Shown: positions 1-13,394 of the stretch, in pieces
Numbering within the stretch: the stretch's first letter is position 1
Layout of the letters: the number at the start of each line of letters is the position of its first letter
Assembly (NCBI GenBank): GCA_012295275.1
Contig: CM022678.1
Coordinates: forward strand, 16,310,545 to 16,374,544
Source of the DNA: Chrysomallon squamiferum
Lineage: Eukaryota > Mollusca > Gastropoda > Neomphalida > Peltospiridae
Reading direction: 5' to 3'
Length of the DNA stretch: 64,000 nucleotides
The notes under the pieces: generated by a model
What the model saw: only the letters and a program-made list of their open reading frames with translations
Databases searched by the model: none
What the model was told of the DNA's origin: nothing
Program-made: the position numbers and the translations under genes

Positions 1-493
1 TTTAAAATGTGTGTTCTTACAAACAGCTTAAAAAGATTAACTAAAATTTTAAGGGAGTTTTTTTTGTAATTTGTTCAAGACTAATGCTTTTAAGTTACTG
101 TTTTAATCTGTTCTAGAAAATTATGAATGAATGAATGTTTAACAACATTCAAGCATGAAAAACAGATTGAAGATAACCTAGTAATAAACTATTGGAAAAA
201 ATAAAAATATGACAAGACCAAGAAGATATATTAAACCAACAATATTCACTTCCCCTAACTTTATGAAATTAATCTAATAATAATAAGGAATATTTCCTCT
301 TGAATGAATATCTGTAGTGACTGCTAAGCAGTCTTTAATCTAATTTTTCCTGAACCACATAAGACATTTAATACCCATAATACCCCACAGACCATAATAC
401 CCACACAGGTAAAGAGTTAAATCAGTTTTAAAACAAAACGTAATACTTTATTTCCATTGTTAGGTGAGAGACAATTTTCAACAGGGTACACAC

Positions 494-644
494 CAAATCA
501 TTTGTTGGTCCAGAGACTTTGTAAGCTGAGGTGAAAAACTTGGCGAGATCCTGCATGGCAATAAAACCTTTCCACAGTCTCGGTCCTTGAGGTTTGAACT
601 TTGGCTTCGAATCTAAACCAGATGACAAAGCTGAATCTGGAGAC
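494..644 (-). CDS. DIDO1: DIDO1-like exon 18: start of SPOC domain
   Basis: The acceptor is AG followed by GTCTCC, and its first base completes an Arg codon left by exon 17. The product contains LWKGFIAMQDLAKFFTSAY, typical of the first strand and helix of SPOC, a phospho-CTD-binding fold. The donor near 493 (GTGTGT) is the best of several overlapping choices, so the low end is approximate. The rest of SPOC must lie left of the window. Confidence 0.82.
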
Positions 645-655
645 CTAGTGATAAG

Positions 656-688
<33 letters not shown>

Positions 689-3600
689 GATGATAATGAT
701 AATTATAATAATAATAATTTGGTAATAACAGTTATGATGATGACGATAACAATATAAATAATGATAATAGTAATAATGATGATGATGCTCATCATCATCA
801 CCATGTTGGTGATACAGACGATAATGATGAAGATGATTATGAGCGTCATGAAATTATACCAAATCCTAGAAACATTTAGAAAAAAGAATTATTCTGTTTA
901 CCACTAACATTAATAATCTATTGACATACAGTACTGTATTACTAAAGTTCACACAACTGAGCTTTCACATGCACAGACAAGAATACACTGTCCCAGAGGG
1001 ACACTTGCTGTGAATTCACTAAAGATAATTAATTACACAGGGAAAAAGATAATTAAACCACTAATAAAAAAAAAAAATTAATATACACTAAAATATTTTA
1101 ACACGAATTCAGCTCACCTGACAATGACTGCAGCCTCGTTTGAGCTGCTTGGTTGTGACTGTGAAGGTTTTGGTTTTTCATCTTCTTTGTGAATCACATC
1201 CATCACCTCCTTGATCATCTCCTCTGTCTCAGCTTCCAGGTCTTGCTTGGCACTCTCCTTCTCTTTCTTCACCTCCTTGCTTTCCTGTAAACACACGAAA
1301 AATCAGCCTGAGTTCTTTCTATTACCTAGTGCAACGTTTTGGGAGGGAAATTATCTAAAATATTTCTCTTGTGAAAAAATATTTTACAAAGTTTCTTATT
1401 TGAGCTCAAACAAAAAGTTTGAAAAATAAAACTGGATAAAATCTGACTGACGAAAAATAATCATATTCATTCTTAAAAGAAATCTCAAGTCACAACTGCA
1501 ATAAAATGATATGGTTATTTTAAAAAGAAGCACTACTCTAGAAAGGAAAACATTAACAATGTTTTAAAGCAGACAGGAGTGCATTCAAGAACTTCTTATG
1601 TCCTTAATAAAGTAATGCAGACTCAAGATAAAGACACTCCAAATACAAACAGAACTGCTGTTTGGTTTTTATTGCATCTACGAGTACATTCAAGAACATC
1701 TAACTATTTTATTAATGCTTTAAATTTATATTTAAAAATTTAAAGGAAATAAAATCCTACTTTGACTTTGTGCTCCACTTTCATTTTCTTTGTCTCTGGT
1801 TCTTGAGGTGCAGGAGCCTGTTTGCCTGTACAGATTTTACAGTTCAAATCAAACAAGTGAGCTCGATGCTGATCTGTTGTGTCAACAATTACTTCCGGAA
1901 CATTCTCATCAGCATCACCTTCGTTTCCGTCTTCTTTTTTCGTGTCATCAGTGGAGCTCGGAACTGACGGTTTTTCTTCAAGTAAAGTCTAAAGGAAAAA
2001 AAACAGATAAAATAAAATAACAAAAGATTCAGGAATATTATTAGAATAAGTAAAATGTTCAAGGAAAGTTGTTGAATATTTTATTCTTAAGATAAAGTAT
2101 CTGATGACTGTTAGAGAAAACAGGGCTGTAACCTTCAGATTAATCTATTTATACACACTGCATTAAACATATTAAATTCCAAAAGATTTCCATGACACAC
2201 AACAATGTTTTCAAATCACAAAAAACTATATTACTTTTATTTCAATGCATGGTTTTATTGTATCTTCATATATTTGGTTAAGGATCACAGGTACTTTTTA
2301 TACATCTCTTTCTTGTGTGTGTGTGTTTATGCATTGAATTTCAGATTTATATCCTTTACTTTATGTGTCTACCCATATATATATATATTATTTGGAATAA
2401 ATCAGATTAAACTACACATATAAACTAACTACCTCTGCTAATGAGCTGAGATCCTCATCCAGTTCAATCTCGCCTTTGTGAGTTTTTTTTCTGATCACCA
2501 CTGGCTCCTTCTGGGCTTTCTTCTCTGCTGTCTCTATCAACTCCAGTGTCTGAAAGAATAAAACAAAACATCTATATCAACTCCAGTGTCTGAAAAACAA
2601 AAAATAAAACATCTCTATCAACTCCAGTGTCTGAAATACAAAAAATAAAACATCTTTATCAAATCCAGGGTCTAAAATTATAAACAAAACCTCTCTATCA
2701 ATTCCAGTGTCTGAAATATAAAAAAAACACAACATCTATATCATCTCTAGCCTGAATGTATAAAAAATATGACAAATGTTGATGAACTATAGAGCCTTAT
2801 TTCTTCTAATTCCTAAAGCCTACCAAATACTGCATAATATTTGACAAAATAAAAAGAAAGCTAAAATTATTAAAATATGTGTCAATGAACACCTGTTTGT
2901 ACGTATGTTAAAAAGTTAACTGAAGTTTGAAACTGTCACATCAAATATGTTAAAACCAGTGATATATCTAAATAAAAAATAATTATTCAACAGATTAAAA
3001 AAAGAAGAGAAAAACAGAACACCACAAAATCTGTGATTTTGCATTAAACAGGCATTCTGATTTTATATTATTTATGAAAATATCACAAACATTTAACTTT
3101 TAAATTAACCATTTAAAAATAGCATTAAATAATATTCTACAATATCAATTTTATATGAACTTAAACTTTAATATGGTAAACTGTAATGCCTGTACTAGCA
3201 ATACTGTTTATTACTACAAAAACGCTTGAACACTGATTTAATTATTTTTCTTGTTTTACCACACTATCAGCCAACATTCAAATGAAAGAATTGCAAATGC
3301 ATAAAAATTACTTAACTGTCCAAGATCACTGAATAAACCATGTTTCATTTTGTTTCTTAATTCATGAATTAAAAATTATATTTTCTATCTGTTATCAAAA
3401 TTTAGATGAAAACAGTACTACATGGCAATATGTTGGTACCTTTGATATTATCACATTGCTGCAATTAACTGATTGCATGTTGGTAGCTGTTCAGTGTTAT
3501 ATAATTCTATAAATTAATAAACCAATCCCCTCCAATGTCCTCATGTTTTTATACCATAAAGCAAAAAAATGATATCCTTAATTTCAATGATTTCAAAATA

Positions 3601-6600
3601 AATGTCTATCTCTCAATTCTCTGAGAAAAAGTAAGTGACAAGATAGAGATGCAAATAGACCAACAGTTAGCACAGAGGTTTGACAGTATGTAAACAAAAT
3701 GTATATATATATTTATATACCATATTCATTATTTTTTACAGTTATCAGTATTTTTAATTTAAAATAAAATAAGCTTTATGGTAAGTCATCTGCATTTACT
3801 ATTAGAAAAAATATTGTAAAAATGTCAAATCAGTATTTTTATGTGAACATCCATTAACAGGGAAGCAGTATTGAAATGTTTAGCAAAAATTTTAAATGAT
3901 TTCAGTCATAACTAATTAGAAGTTATTTTTAATAATAAATAAATTAAAAAATACATATATATATACATATTTTTAAATTATAAATAGGTTTTAATTATTT
4001 ATGACTGACATCATTTTAAATTATCATCTATGCTATCATGTATCATATTTACCTGAACTATATATTTTTATTTATTTAGAAAATAAAAGTCTGTCAAAAA
4101 TGTATAGAAAATAACAAATAACTATCCATTATGGATAAAAATGTATTAAAACATGTTACTGCCATTAAACCACCCCCTCACTAATAAAGAAGTTTTAACA
4201 AAACTGCTAACTGTCAATCCATACAAGTGTATATTTTATGATTAAGATGTTAAACGTTACTTTAGAAAATTAATTAGCAATATATAACCTACCACTAGCA
4301 ATTCTAATATGATAAAAGAGAACATAATATAATAAAGACAAATCATAAAAATATCATTTGATTGCCAGTTCTAAACACTACACAGATAACTGTACTAAAA
4401 CAAGGACAGTCATTTTTAAAAATTATTTTTAAAATTGCATTTGATTGCCATATCCTTAAACTGCATATAATTATATTAAAAAGTGTTCTTATAATATAAG
4501 CTTTATCAATTACTAATTTTACCTGGTTTAGAGAATATTATTTAATTAATATTATTAGAAAAATTTCATTTTAAATTTCAAATTTAATTAAAATCTTACA
4601 TGTTTGGTTTCTTTCTCGCGCCACTGTGCCAGTTCCTTTGAAGCCAAATCATCATGTGTCATGTGAATCAGTTTGTTTGGTTTTATCTGTCCTGTGAGGA
4701 TCTTCCGAAACAAACCCTGAAACAAGAATTTTTTCATTAATTACTGTCCTAATACTGTCAACATCACTATAAGTTGTCAGTGAAGTTTGATGTTATAATG
4801 ACTTTTAATTATAATTTATTTTATCAACCATTTATTATTTATGATGATATTTAACTATAATTTACACCATAAACAATTTTTTTTTTTTAATAATGATTTT
4901 TAACTAAAATTTATCCCATGAACAATTTTATATTTATAATGAACTTCAATTATAATTTATTTTATCAACCATTTATTATTTATGATGATCTTTAACTAAA
5001 AATTTATCCCATGAACAATTTTATATTTATACCAAACTTTAATTATAATTTATTTTATCAACAATTTATTATTTATTTTATCAATAATTTATTATTTATA
5101 ATAAACTTTAATTATAATTTATTTTATGGATCATAATTTTATTTACCTTATTCTTGGGGTCTCGGATGTTGAAGACCAGGGTACGATATTTATTTTTATA
5201 TTTGTGTCCTGTGTCCTCAAAATAATTAAACAAAGCCTCTTCAATCTTCAGTGCCAAAGCCTTAATCTCATTTGTTGAGTACATCATATCATCAGCATCT
5301 TTTGTTCTGTAATTTTGTCATCAGATATTTGTTATTTTCAAAAATCCATGTTATTTAATTGTTGTGTTGGTAATTCTATACAGTCTCATAATAATAGGCA
5401 AATGTAAATAGCTAGAAAATAAATTTATTTTTAAATATTAATACTGATCATGGAGTTAATAACAAAAAGAAGAAAATAATAATAATACAAAAGATATAAA
5501 ACAAAACCTTGCAGGAAAAAACACAATTAACCTCCGATATAAAATTATTTCTTTCATTGTTAGAATTATTAAATAATTAACATCAAGTTAACACATCGAT
5601 GAAATGTTCTATGGTAAGCTATTTAGTTACAAAGACTGAAAAAATGTAACAGACATACCGATTGGCTAAAGCATCTCTAAGAGATTTTCTGACATTCAGT
5701 CTGATTGGATCAGGTCCTTCTGCTCCTTTACTTTTCTGTTCTGATTCCCTTCTTAACTTCTCAGCTTTCTCTCTCTCCTTTTCCTTCTCCCATTCTCTTT
5801 TCCTTCTGAGCCTTTCCCTTTCTTTCTCTCTCTCTCTCCTCCTCATTTCTTCTTTCTGTTTTTCTCTCTCTTTCCTTTCTTTTTCTGTAAGATACAATAA
5901 ATTATTACAAATTATACAATTTATTAACAAATTGTTTAGATCTAAATTACTGCACGAAATGTTTTTCCTTTGATTTAAATAACAGTCTTGGTATGTGTAT
6001 TCTTGCATATGGGTAGAATATGAATTATATCTAATTGATTTTATTTTCGTTGTAATAGAAGCACATTTCCATGGGATTTTTATTTATATAAACCTTAAAA
6101 TAGCAATGAAACAAATATTTATTAATATAAAATTAAATGAATTACAAATATCTTGTTTACGAAAAAAAAAAAACCCGACCATTTCAATGACAGATGCAAA
6201 TCATTTGAAAAAGAATTAAAATAATTCCAAAAAACAATACGTACGTAATTTCAGCAGGTAAGGGCTTGGCAACTTCATCTTGACCTTTGGCCTAATGACT
6301 TGAAAGGTCGGATGATCTTTGAGCCAAGCTTCAAGATTTGCTTCCGTGGGAGCCTCACTTCCAGACAAAAGTCGACCAGATTTTCTTTCCAGCACATGCA
6401 ACTTGATTGGACGTTTTAAATTGTCCAGGTCTAAACCCTGAAATATTTAAGAATAATTAGCTCTGAGATTGTAAGAAAAACAGAATTAATAAATTTACAA
6501 ATTAACCACTGTTTTATAATTTTCTAATAAATAGCACACAGAGATGGAGAAACATTTATAAAAAAGAAAAATACACTTACACGAAAATGCATTCACAAAT

Positions 6601-9600
6601 CAAAGGTCTAACACTTGTTAAAACATATAAATCAGGAAATGATTTTGATTACACAGCTCTTTGTTGTTTTAAAACAAAACCTTCTTTCCAAAGTATTTAT
6701 TTTATTTCTGTATGACCTACAATAATACACTTCAAACACATCACAAATTAAATCTTAGATTACATAAAACCCTGACATTTATCAGCAGACTTTGTGCCAA
6801 TTCAACTGAGTAAAAACAAAAATAATCAAATTGTTTATAATCTTGAATTGATTAACTATCAAAATAAATTACTAACATTAAAAGTTTACTGGTATAACTT
6901 GCCACTAAAAAACAGATAAAACTAATTTACAAAAATAAAAAACAATAACAAAATAAAATGTTAAATGAAAGATAATAAACAAATAATTGATTGTTTTACA
7001 CTCTAATAAAATATGTGAAACTGTATCATATTTCATTTAATTGTGGTTGATAAAACACAATTGTTACAACTAATTGATAAAAAGAGAATATACCACAAAT
7101 GTGTACAAATCAATACAAATTGGCATAATTTTAAACCACATTACCCAGCCATTCTATAAAACTTTTTTCAATAAATAAAAGAAGTAAAACTAATTTTTTA
7201 TATCTATTATTACTTCTTTTAACTTGTGATCATTTTAACTCAATGATATGAGCAAAAAATTGGAAGATCACAGTATTTTTAATGTGAAATTCAGGGACAA
7301 TATTTAGATATTTATACATAGATTTATTCAGAATGCATGTTAAAAAGCCATTCAGTTCAATCCTGTGAATAAGATACATAAACAAGGTGCTGTCTGTCAA
7401 CTTAGTGTGGCACCAAGCAAGAAATCTCTCACACTGGTCTTATCTAAAGAATTAACTATCACTTACTTTGCTAACAGCAATCATTTCTCTGTCTTGTTTG
7501 ATGAGTTTGAGAGAGTGCTCGGCATGCTGGGAAATGCACTCATCACTACAGTAAATAGTGCCTGGACGGACGTCCTTCGAACATTCCTTACGAATGCATT
7601 TCTGTTGTTCTTTCAAGAGTTTGTCATCCATGTTCTAAAAAGAAAGAAATATCTAATTTTTAAAAAGGGGTCAGGTTTCATATATTAATCAGGGCATTTA
7701 CTAAGCAAAAGATAACTGAACAAAGTGTCTTTTGTGTCATAATATAAGACTCTTTCAGATGGTGTCTGAGTAATATGCAGACATTAATTTGTTGTTTAAT
7801 TATTATTGGTGATATATTATGAATATTAACATGTTCAGTTACTAATGTTAATGGTTTCACACACACAATCACACAGTAAGAAGACAGGCATCTTCAAAAT
7901 ATATATTACTTCTTAAAGGCAGTAAATTTAAAATTTTCACAAGTACTGTTATTTAAAAGGAATTTTTTATTTTTTTATTTCTGATAAGTAAATATAATTC
8001 TTACTCGGAAAGCTTTAAATCCTTGTTTTTTCTTCTCTTCAGTTTCTTTGGCACTTCTCTTCTTGATTTCTCCCAGCACTTCACCTTCTTTTGTGGGTGT
8101 CACAGTTGTGCTTGAAACCTTGGAGGCAGATGCCGGAGTGACCTTCAACTCTGCTTTTACACTTTCTGCAGCTTTCACTGGAGTTTTTACAGATTCAGCT
8201 TCACTTGTTTGTATGGAATCAGTCTATGACAAATAAATAAATAAATAAGATTACTAGATAAATAAAGATTATATATTTTTATTTTCAAATCTTCTAAACA
8301 TACACTGTATGTCTCAGCTTGATAAAACAAAACAAGTATTATTTCACACTAAATGACAGCACAAGAAAGTATTTATACAAGCTTAGCACCAATAAGGCCA
8401 ATATTTCATATTCCAGGGAGGGCATATATTTTTCTTCAGAGTTTATAAGTACAGACAAGGCAAATGTATTACTTTCATAATTTTGGTACATGTAAGACAA
8501 AAAGTCCATAGCATTAGTACAAAGAAAACATTTTACCCATTTAACTTTAGTACACAATTAAACTATCTGAGATAAAAATATTCCACAGATTCCATTCCTA
8601 CACAAAGATTTGTACAGCTTAAGACAAAAATTTACATAGCTTCAGTATAGGCAAATGTGTTACCATCACAGCTTTAGAACAGTCAAATATAATTTTATAT
8701 AATAATACTGATCTTGGATTGAAATAATAAAAATAAAGAAATAAAGAAATAAAACAAATAAAAAGATTCAAACAAAACAGTAATACTTATGACACCTTAG
8801 TACAAACAAATATATTACTGTCATAGCTTTATATAGACAAATATATATTACCACCATAGCTTTTGTACACATATATATATATATATATATAAACATCATA
8901 GCTTTATTACAGACAAATATATTACTGACATAGCTTTACTTCAGACAAATGTATTACTGACATAGTAATAATACATACAAAAGTATTACAGATGTAACCT
9001 TAATATCGACAAATATATTACCACTATAGCTTTAGTGTAAATGTATTACCATTATAGCTTTAGTACAGATGGATGTATTACCATTAAAACTTTAGTACAG
9101 ATAAATGTATTACTGTAATAGCTTTAATATAGATAAATGTATTACTGTCAAAGTGTTAGTAAGACAAATATGTTACCGTACAGCTTTAGCACAGACAAAT
9201 GTCAGAGGTTTAATGCAGACATACATATAACTGTCTTAGCTTTAGTACAAACAAAGGTATTACCGTCATAGCTTTAGTACAGACAGGACAAACATATTCC
9301 TCGTTGTTTTTTTCCATGTCCTTTCCTCTGTTCTTGGATATCCCTACACAACTTCCATGGTACCATTCTTCACAGTTATCACAGCAGATCATAAATCTGA
9401 AATTTAATTTAGTTTAGAATCCTAGTTCAGCATAATATATTTATATTCAATTACAATGCATATAGATATAATAGATAAATAAATAAATAAATAATAGTAT
9501 AATTAATGCAATGTCAAACAGTTGGCATTCAAAACAAGTTATATTTTCACCAAGGGATTTTGTACGTCTTTAATTTTGGAATTTTGAAAGATTTCGCCAA

Positions 9601-10102
9601 GAAGAAAGCTTCAATAAAGTAAGACAAACAAAAATAAATATATTTTAAGCATGCTGCATGGAAAAAGTTTTGAGATTGAAATTACATCACGATATATTAC
9701 ACATTAAAAGTTAACCTCAGCATCTTTCCACAGATGGAAAAAGCACAAAACAATGGCCTTTTGTAACATGTTAAGTGTCAAGTCCTACAAACAAGATGAA
9801 TAAAAGATGTAAAAATGTTTTATTATTATATACCTGTTATTGTGTGGCTTGCGACAAATGCAGTATAATGTGTCTGGATCATTTCTAGGTTCCCAATCAG
9901 AATCATTTTCATCATCTTCAAAACTCAGTTCTCCACTCTCATCTGAAAGAAATACATTTCAAAATGATTTACCACCTAGCTACTGTAATCAAATAATAAC
10001 AAATATTCCAGAGCCAAACTTAATAAAGCATAGATATAAATTCAACATGTAGATTAAAAAAAAAAATATGTTAGACAAACATGACAGAATATAGATATAA
10101 TC

Positions 10103-10140
<38 letters not shown>

Positions 10141-13100
10141 CTAAACTTACTTGCAGATTTAAATTCAATTTGAAGATAAATGTAAATAAAAACAAACCAG
10201 GGAAATTTGATCTAATACATAGTGTAAATAAAATAGATCAGCCAAATTTAATAAAATTCAACTTCTAAATAAAGATAAATCAGTCAAAGTTAATAAAACA
10301 CAGATGTAAATTCAACTTGCAGATATAAATAAAAAAAATATATATATTACCTGATTTATTTTCATCATCGTTGTCATGTTGGCTCAGATGATGTTTAAGC
10401 TTCTTTCCTCTCGTTTTTCTCAGCTCTCCTGATTTGTCAGGCTCTCCAACACTCACCGAATCACCCCCCTCTGTAGACAGTTTCCTCTCCTCTTTTTCTT
10501 TTGAAACCTTTTTATCCACCTTTTCTGATGAATTTTGCTGTTTTGCATGCTTGCTGTCATGATCAGCTGAATGTTTTCTTTCGTGTTTTTCAGTCGAATG
10601 TTTTCTTTCAAGTTTATCAGAGGAATGTCTTCTTTCATGACCATCAACTGAATGTTTTCGTTCATGACCATCAACTGATTCTTTTCTTTCCTGACTATCA
10701 ACTGAATGTTTTCGTTCATGACTATCAACTGAATGTTTTCTTTCATGACTATCAGATGAATGTTTTCGTTCACGACTATCAGATGAATGTTTTCGTTCAT
10801 GTTTGTCAGCAGAATGTTTACGATCATGTTTATCCACTGAATGCTTCCTTTCATGTTTCTCCGAATGTTTCTTTTCATGCTTGCTGTCCAATGAACTAGT
10901 CCTTTCACGACTGTCTGAAGAATCTTTGCGATCGTGTTTGAGCACAGAATGTTTACTTTCCTCACTGTCGCTAGAATGTTTACGACTCAGAATATCACCA
11001 GCCATGGACTCCTCTTTCGCGACATCAGAAATTTCGTTAGATTGTTCAACAACTTTTACTTCCTTCGAATCGCCAGCACCTTCCATGTCTTCAGCTTTAG
11101 CAACCATGTCAGCAGTTTTAGTCACCTCGGTAGGTGTGCTTATTTCAAGCTTTTTCTCCGATTCCTGGACATTTTCGGTTTTTACATCAGTCGAAGGAAC
11201 AGCCTCACTCTGAACTGGTTTCTCATCCAGGACATTGTCGGGCTTGAAGAGTTCTGTCATAGACAGGTCAATGAATTCAGAATCACAACTTTTGTGTGAT
11301 TTGCGACGATGTTTGTGTGAAGGGTCTGGCTGTTTGGATGGATAACGGAACTCTGCACCAAAATCAACGTCCTCCTCTTCAATATTCTTTGACCGTTTAT
11401 CATCATCACCTTTATCCTGAATTGCAATTTTTAAAACAACTTTAGTCCAATATAATCATTAAACTTTGATGTTAACATAATTATAAATGGAAATATAATT
11501 CTAATCCAATTATGATTAGACTAAAAAAAGAGAATACTTTGGCTCACAATTTTGATTAGATTTAGTCAATACAACTGTAAAATAATGAAGTATAGCAATA
11601 TCTTTAGACTTGTGTAGTATTAGTAATCTCTGAAAGTTGTACAATTCAGTGCTAAATAAAATGTTGCATGTATTTTCACTGTGCATTTTTAAAAACAATG
11701 TTCCTATAACCTCTTCTATAAAGATACAAATCCTGTTATTTTAGTTTTTATTTATTCATTTAAATATACATTGTATAAATGTATAACATTATGTAAGTAA
11801 TAAAATAAGTAAACAGAAGGCAAACAAACTTTATTATAGAACAGAATATGTAAATTAGGTCAGAGTAAAATGAAGAGAATAATCAAAAATATCTAGTCTG
11901 AGAGTAAACTAAACTAGGTTAATCAGTAAACTGATGGTAAATAAACTTAATTAGAGAACTAAACAAGTAAATTAGGTCGGAAATAAACAAGACAGTAAAC
12001 AAAAATATCTAGACTGAGAGTAAATGAAACTAGGTTAGACATCAAACAGATGGTAAATAATCTCACCTTGTGTTTTGCTTTTCCTCCTTTGAGATGCTGC
12101 AGAGGCAGATCTTCCTCACTCTCCTCTGCTTCACCACTTTTGTCCTTCTTTTTGTCCCCACCCTTCTTCACTTTTGGAGTTGTTTTGGCATCGCTTGCTT
12201 CTTTTTTACCAGCCTTCTTTGGAGTATCATCCCCAGTTTTCTTCTTTTTACCTTTTGGTGTCTGCTTTTCTGCATCAGACACATCAGCTTCTTTTTTACC
12301 TTTTTTATCCTTCACTTCCACTGCTTTCTGTTTTCCCTTTTTCTCTTTTACTTCTTCATCTTCTGCAGCAGAACCTTCTTCATTTTTCACCTTCTGAGCA
12401 GCTTTACCTTTCTTCCCTTTCTTGGGCAAATCTTCTTCAGATGGATTCTCTTCAGGTATTGTTCTCACATTTTTGCCTTTCTTCTTTGCCTTTTTCGGTG
12501 TCTCGTCTTCACTTTCTTCATCACTTTCAGGTTCTTTTCCTTTCTTTCCTTTCTTTGTAACTTTTTTACTAGCTTTTCCTTTCTTACCTTTTGGACTTTC
12601 TTCCTCGCTGGAGGCATCAACTTCATCTTCTTGCTTCTTTGTTTTTCCTTTGATTGCCTCCAAAGGCTCATCATCTTCCTCACTGGTTATGCCCTCATCT
12701 TGAACTGCCTCCAGCTGTTTCTTCTTCTTACTTGGTGGACGACCTTTCTTTTTTGGAACATCATCATCTTCATCATCTTTCAAAGCTTTCTTTTTGTTTG
12801 GAGGTCGACCTCTTCTTTTCTGTGGTGGGGATTTTTTCTTCTCCGATTCACTGCCATTATCATCATCATCTTCTTCTTTCAAAACTTTCTTTTTTCGAGC
12901 TCCTTTTGTCTTTGTTTCCGTTTCCTCACTGCTCTCATCTTCCTTTTTCTCTTCTTTTTCATCTTCAGCTTCAGTTTCTGTGTTTTTACCTTTAGCATCT
13001 TTGACCGGACTTTCTTCAGCAGTAAAACTGTCTTCTGTAGTCTCATCCTTGACTTTCTTCCCTCTCTTTTTTTCCCTTTCGGTGTCTCTCCGTCTGTGCT

Positions 13101-13362
13101 GTCGTCTGTCTTTCGACTCCTGGCTGCTCGGCTCTGTTTAAATAACTGCGCTTTTGCCGTTGGTTTCAGTTTTCTACCACGTTTCGATTTCCCAGTATCA
13201 CCACATGACTCACTGCCATCTTCTTCTGTTTCATCATTACTCTAAAAAGAAATGGGTAAAAAATAATGTATCAACGACAGATATCTGTTATAATTAAATT
13301 TATAGAGTTTTAACACACTCACACACACACACAAACAAAATTTCTTTATTCTGGACCATCTA

Positions 13363-13394
<32 letters not shown>

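Noticed and set aside
9210-9392. PHD finger as a separate 60-residue gene
   Set aside because: The frame is exon 8 of the DIDO1-like gene; exon 7 supplies the first zinc knuckle and phases agree on both sides.
13060-13080. DIDO1-like gene of unit 1 being a pseudogene
   Set aside because: Only one single-base discrepancy in a homopolymer was found over 18 exons, all splice sites and domain residues are intact, and an apparent second shift at exon 3 disappears with a good alternative acceptor.
12070-13245. Plus-strand open frame of 391 codons opposite DIDO1-like exon 5
   Set aside because: It is Phe/Leu/Ser-rich antisense of a Lys/Glu-rich coding exon, with no start context or family resemblance. 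The minus-strand reading has AT-hooks and correct splice phases.
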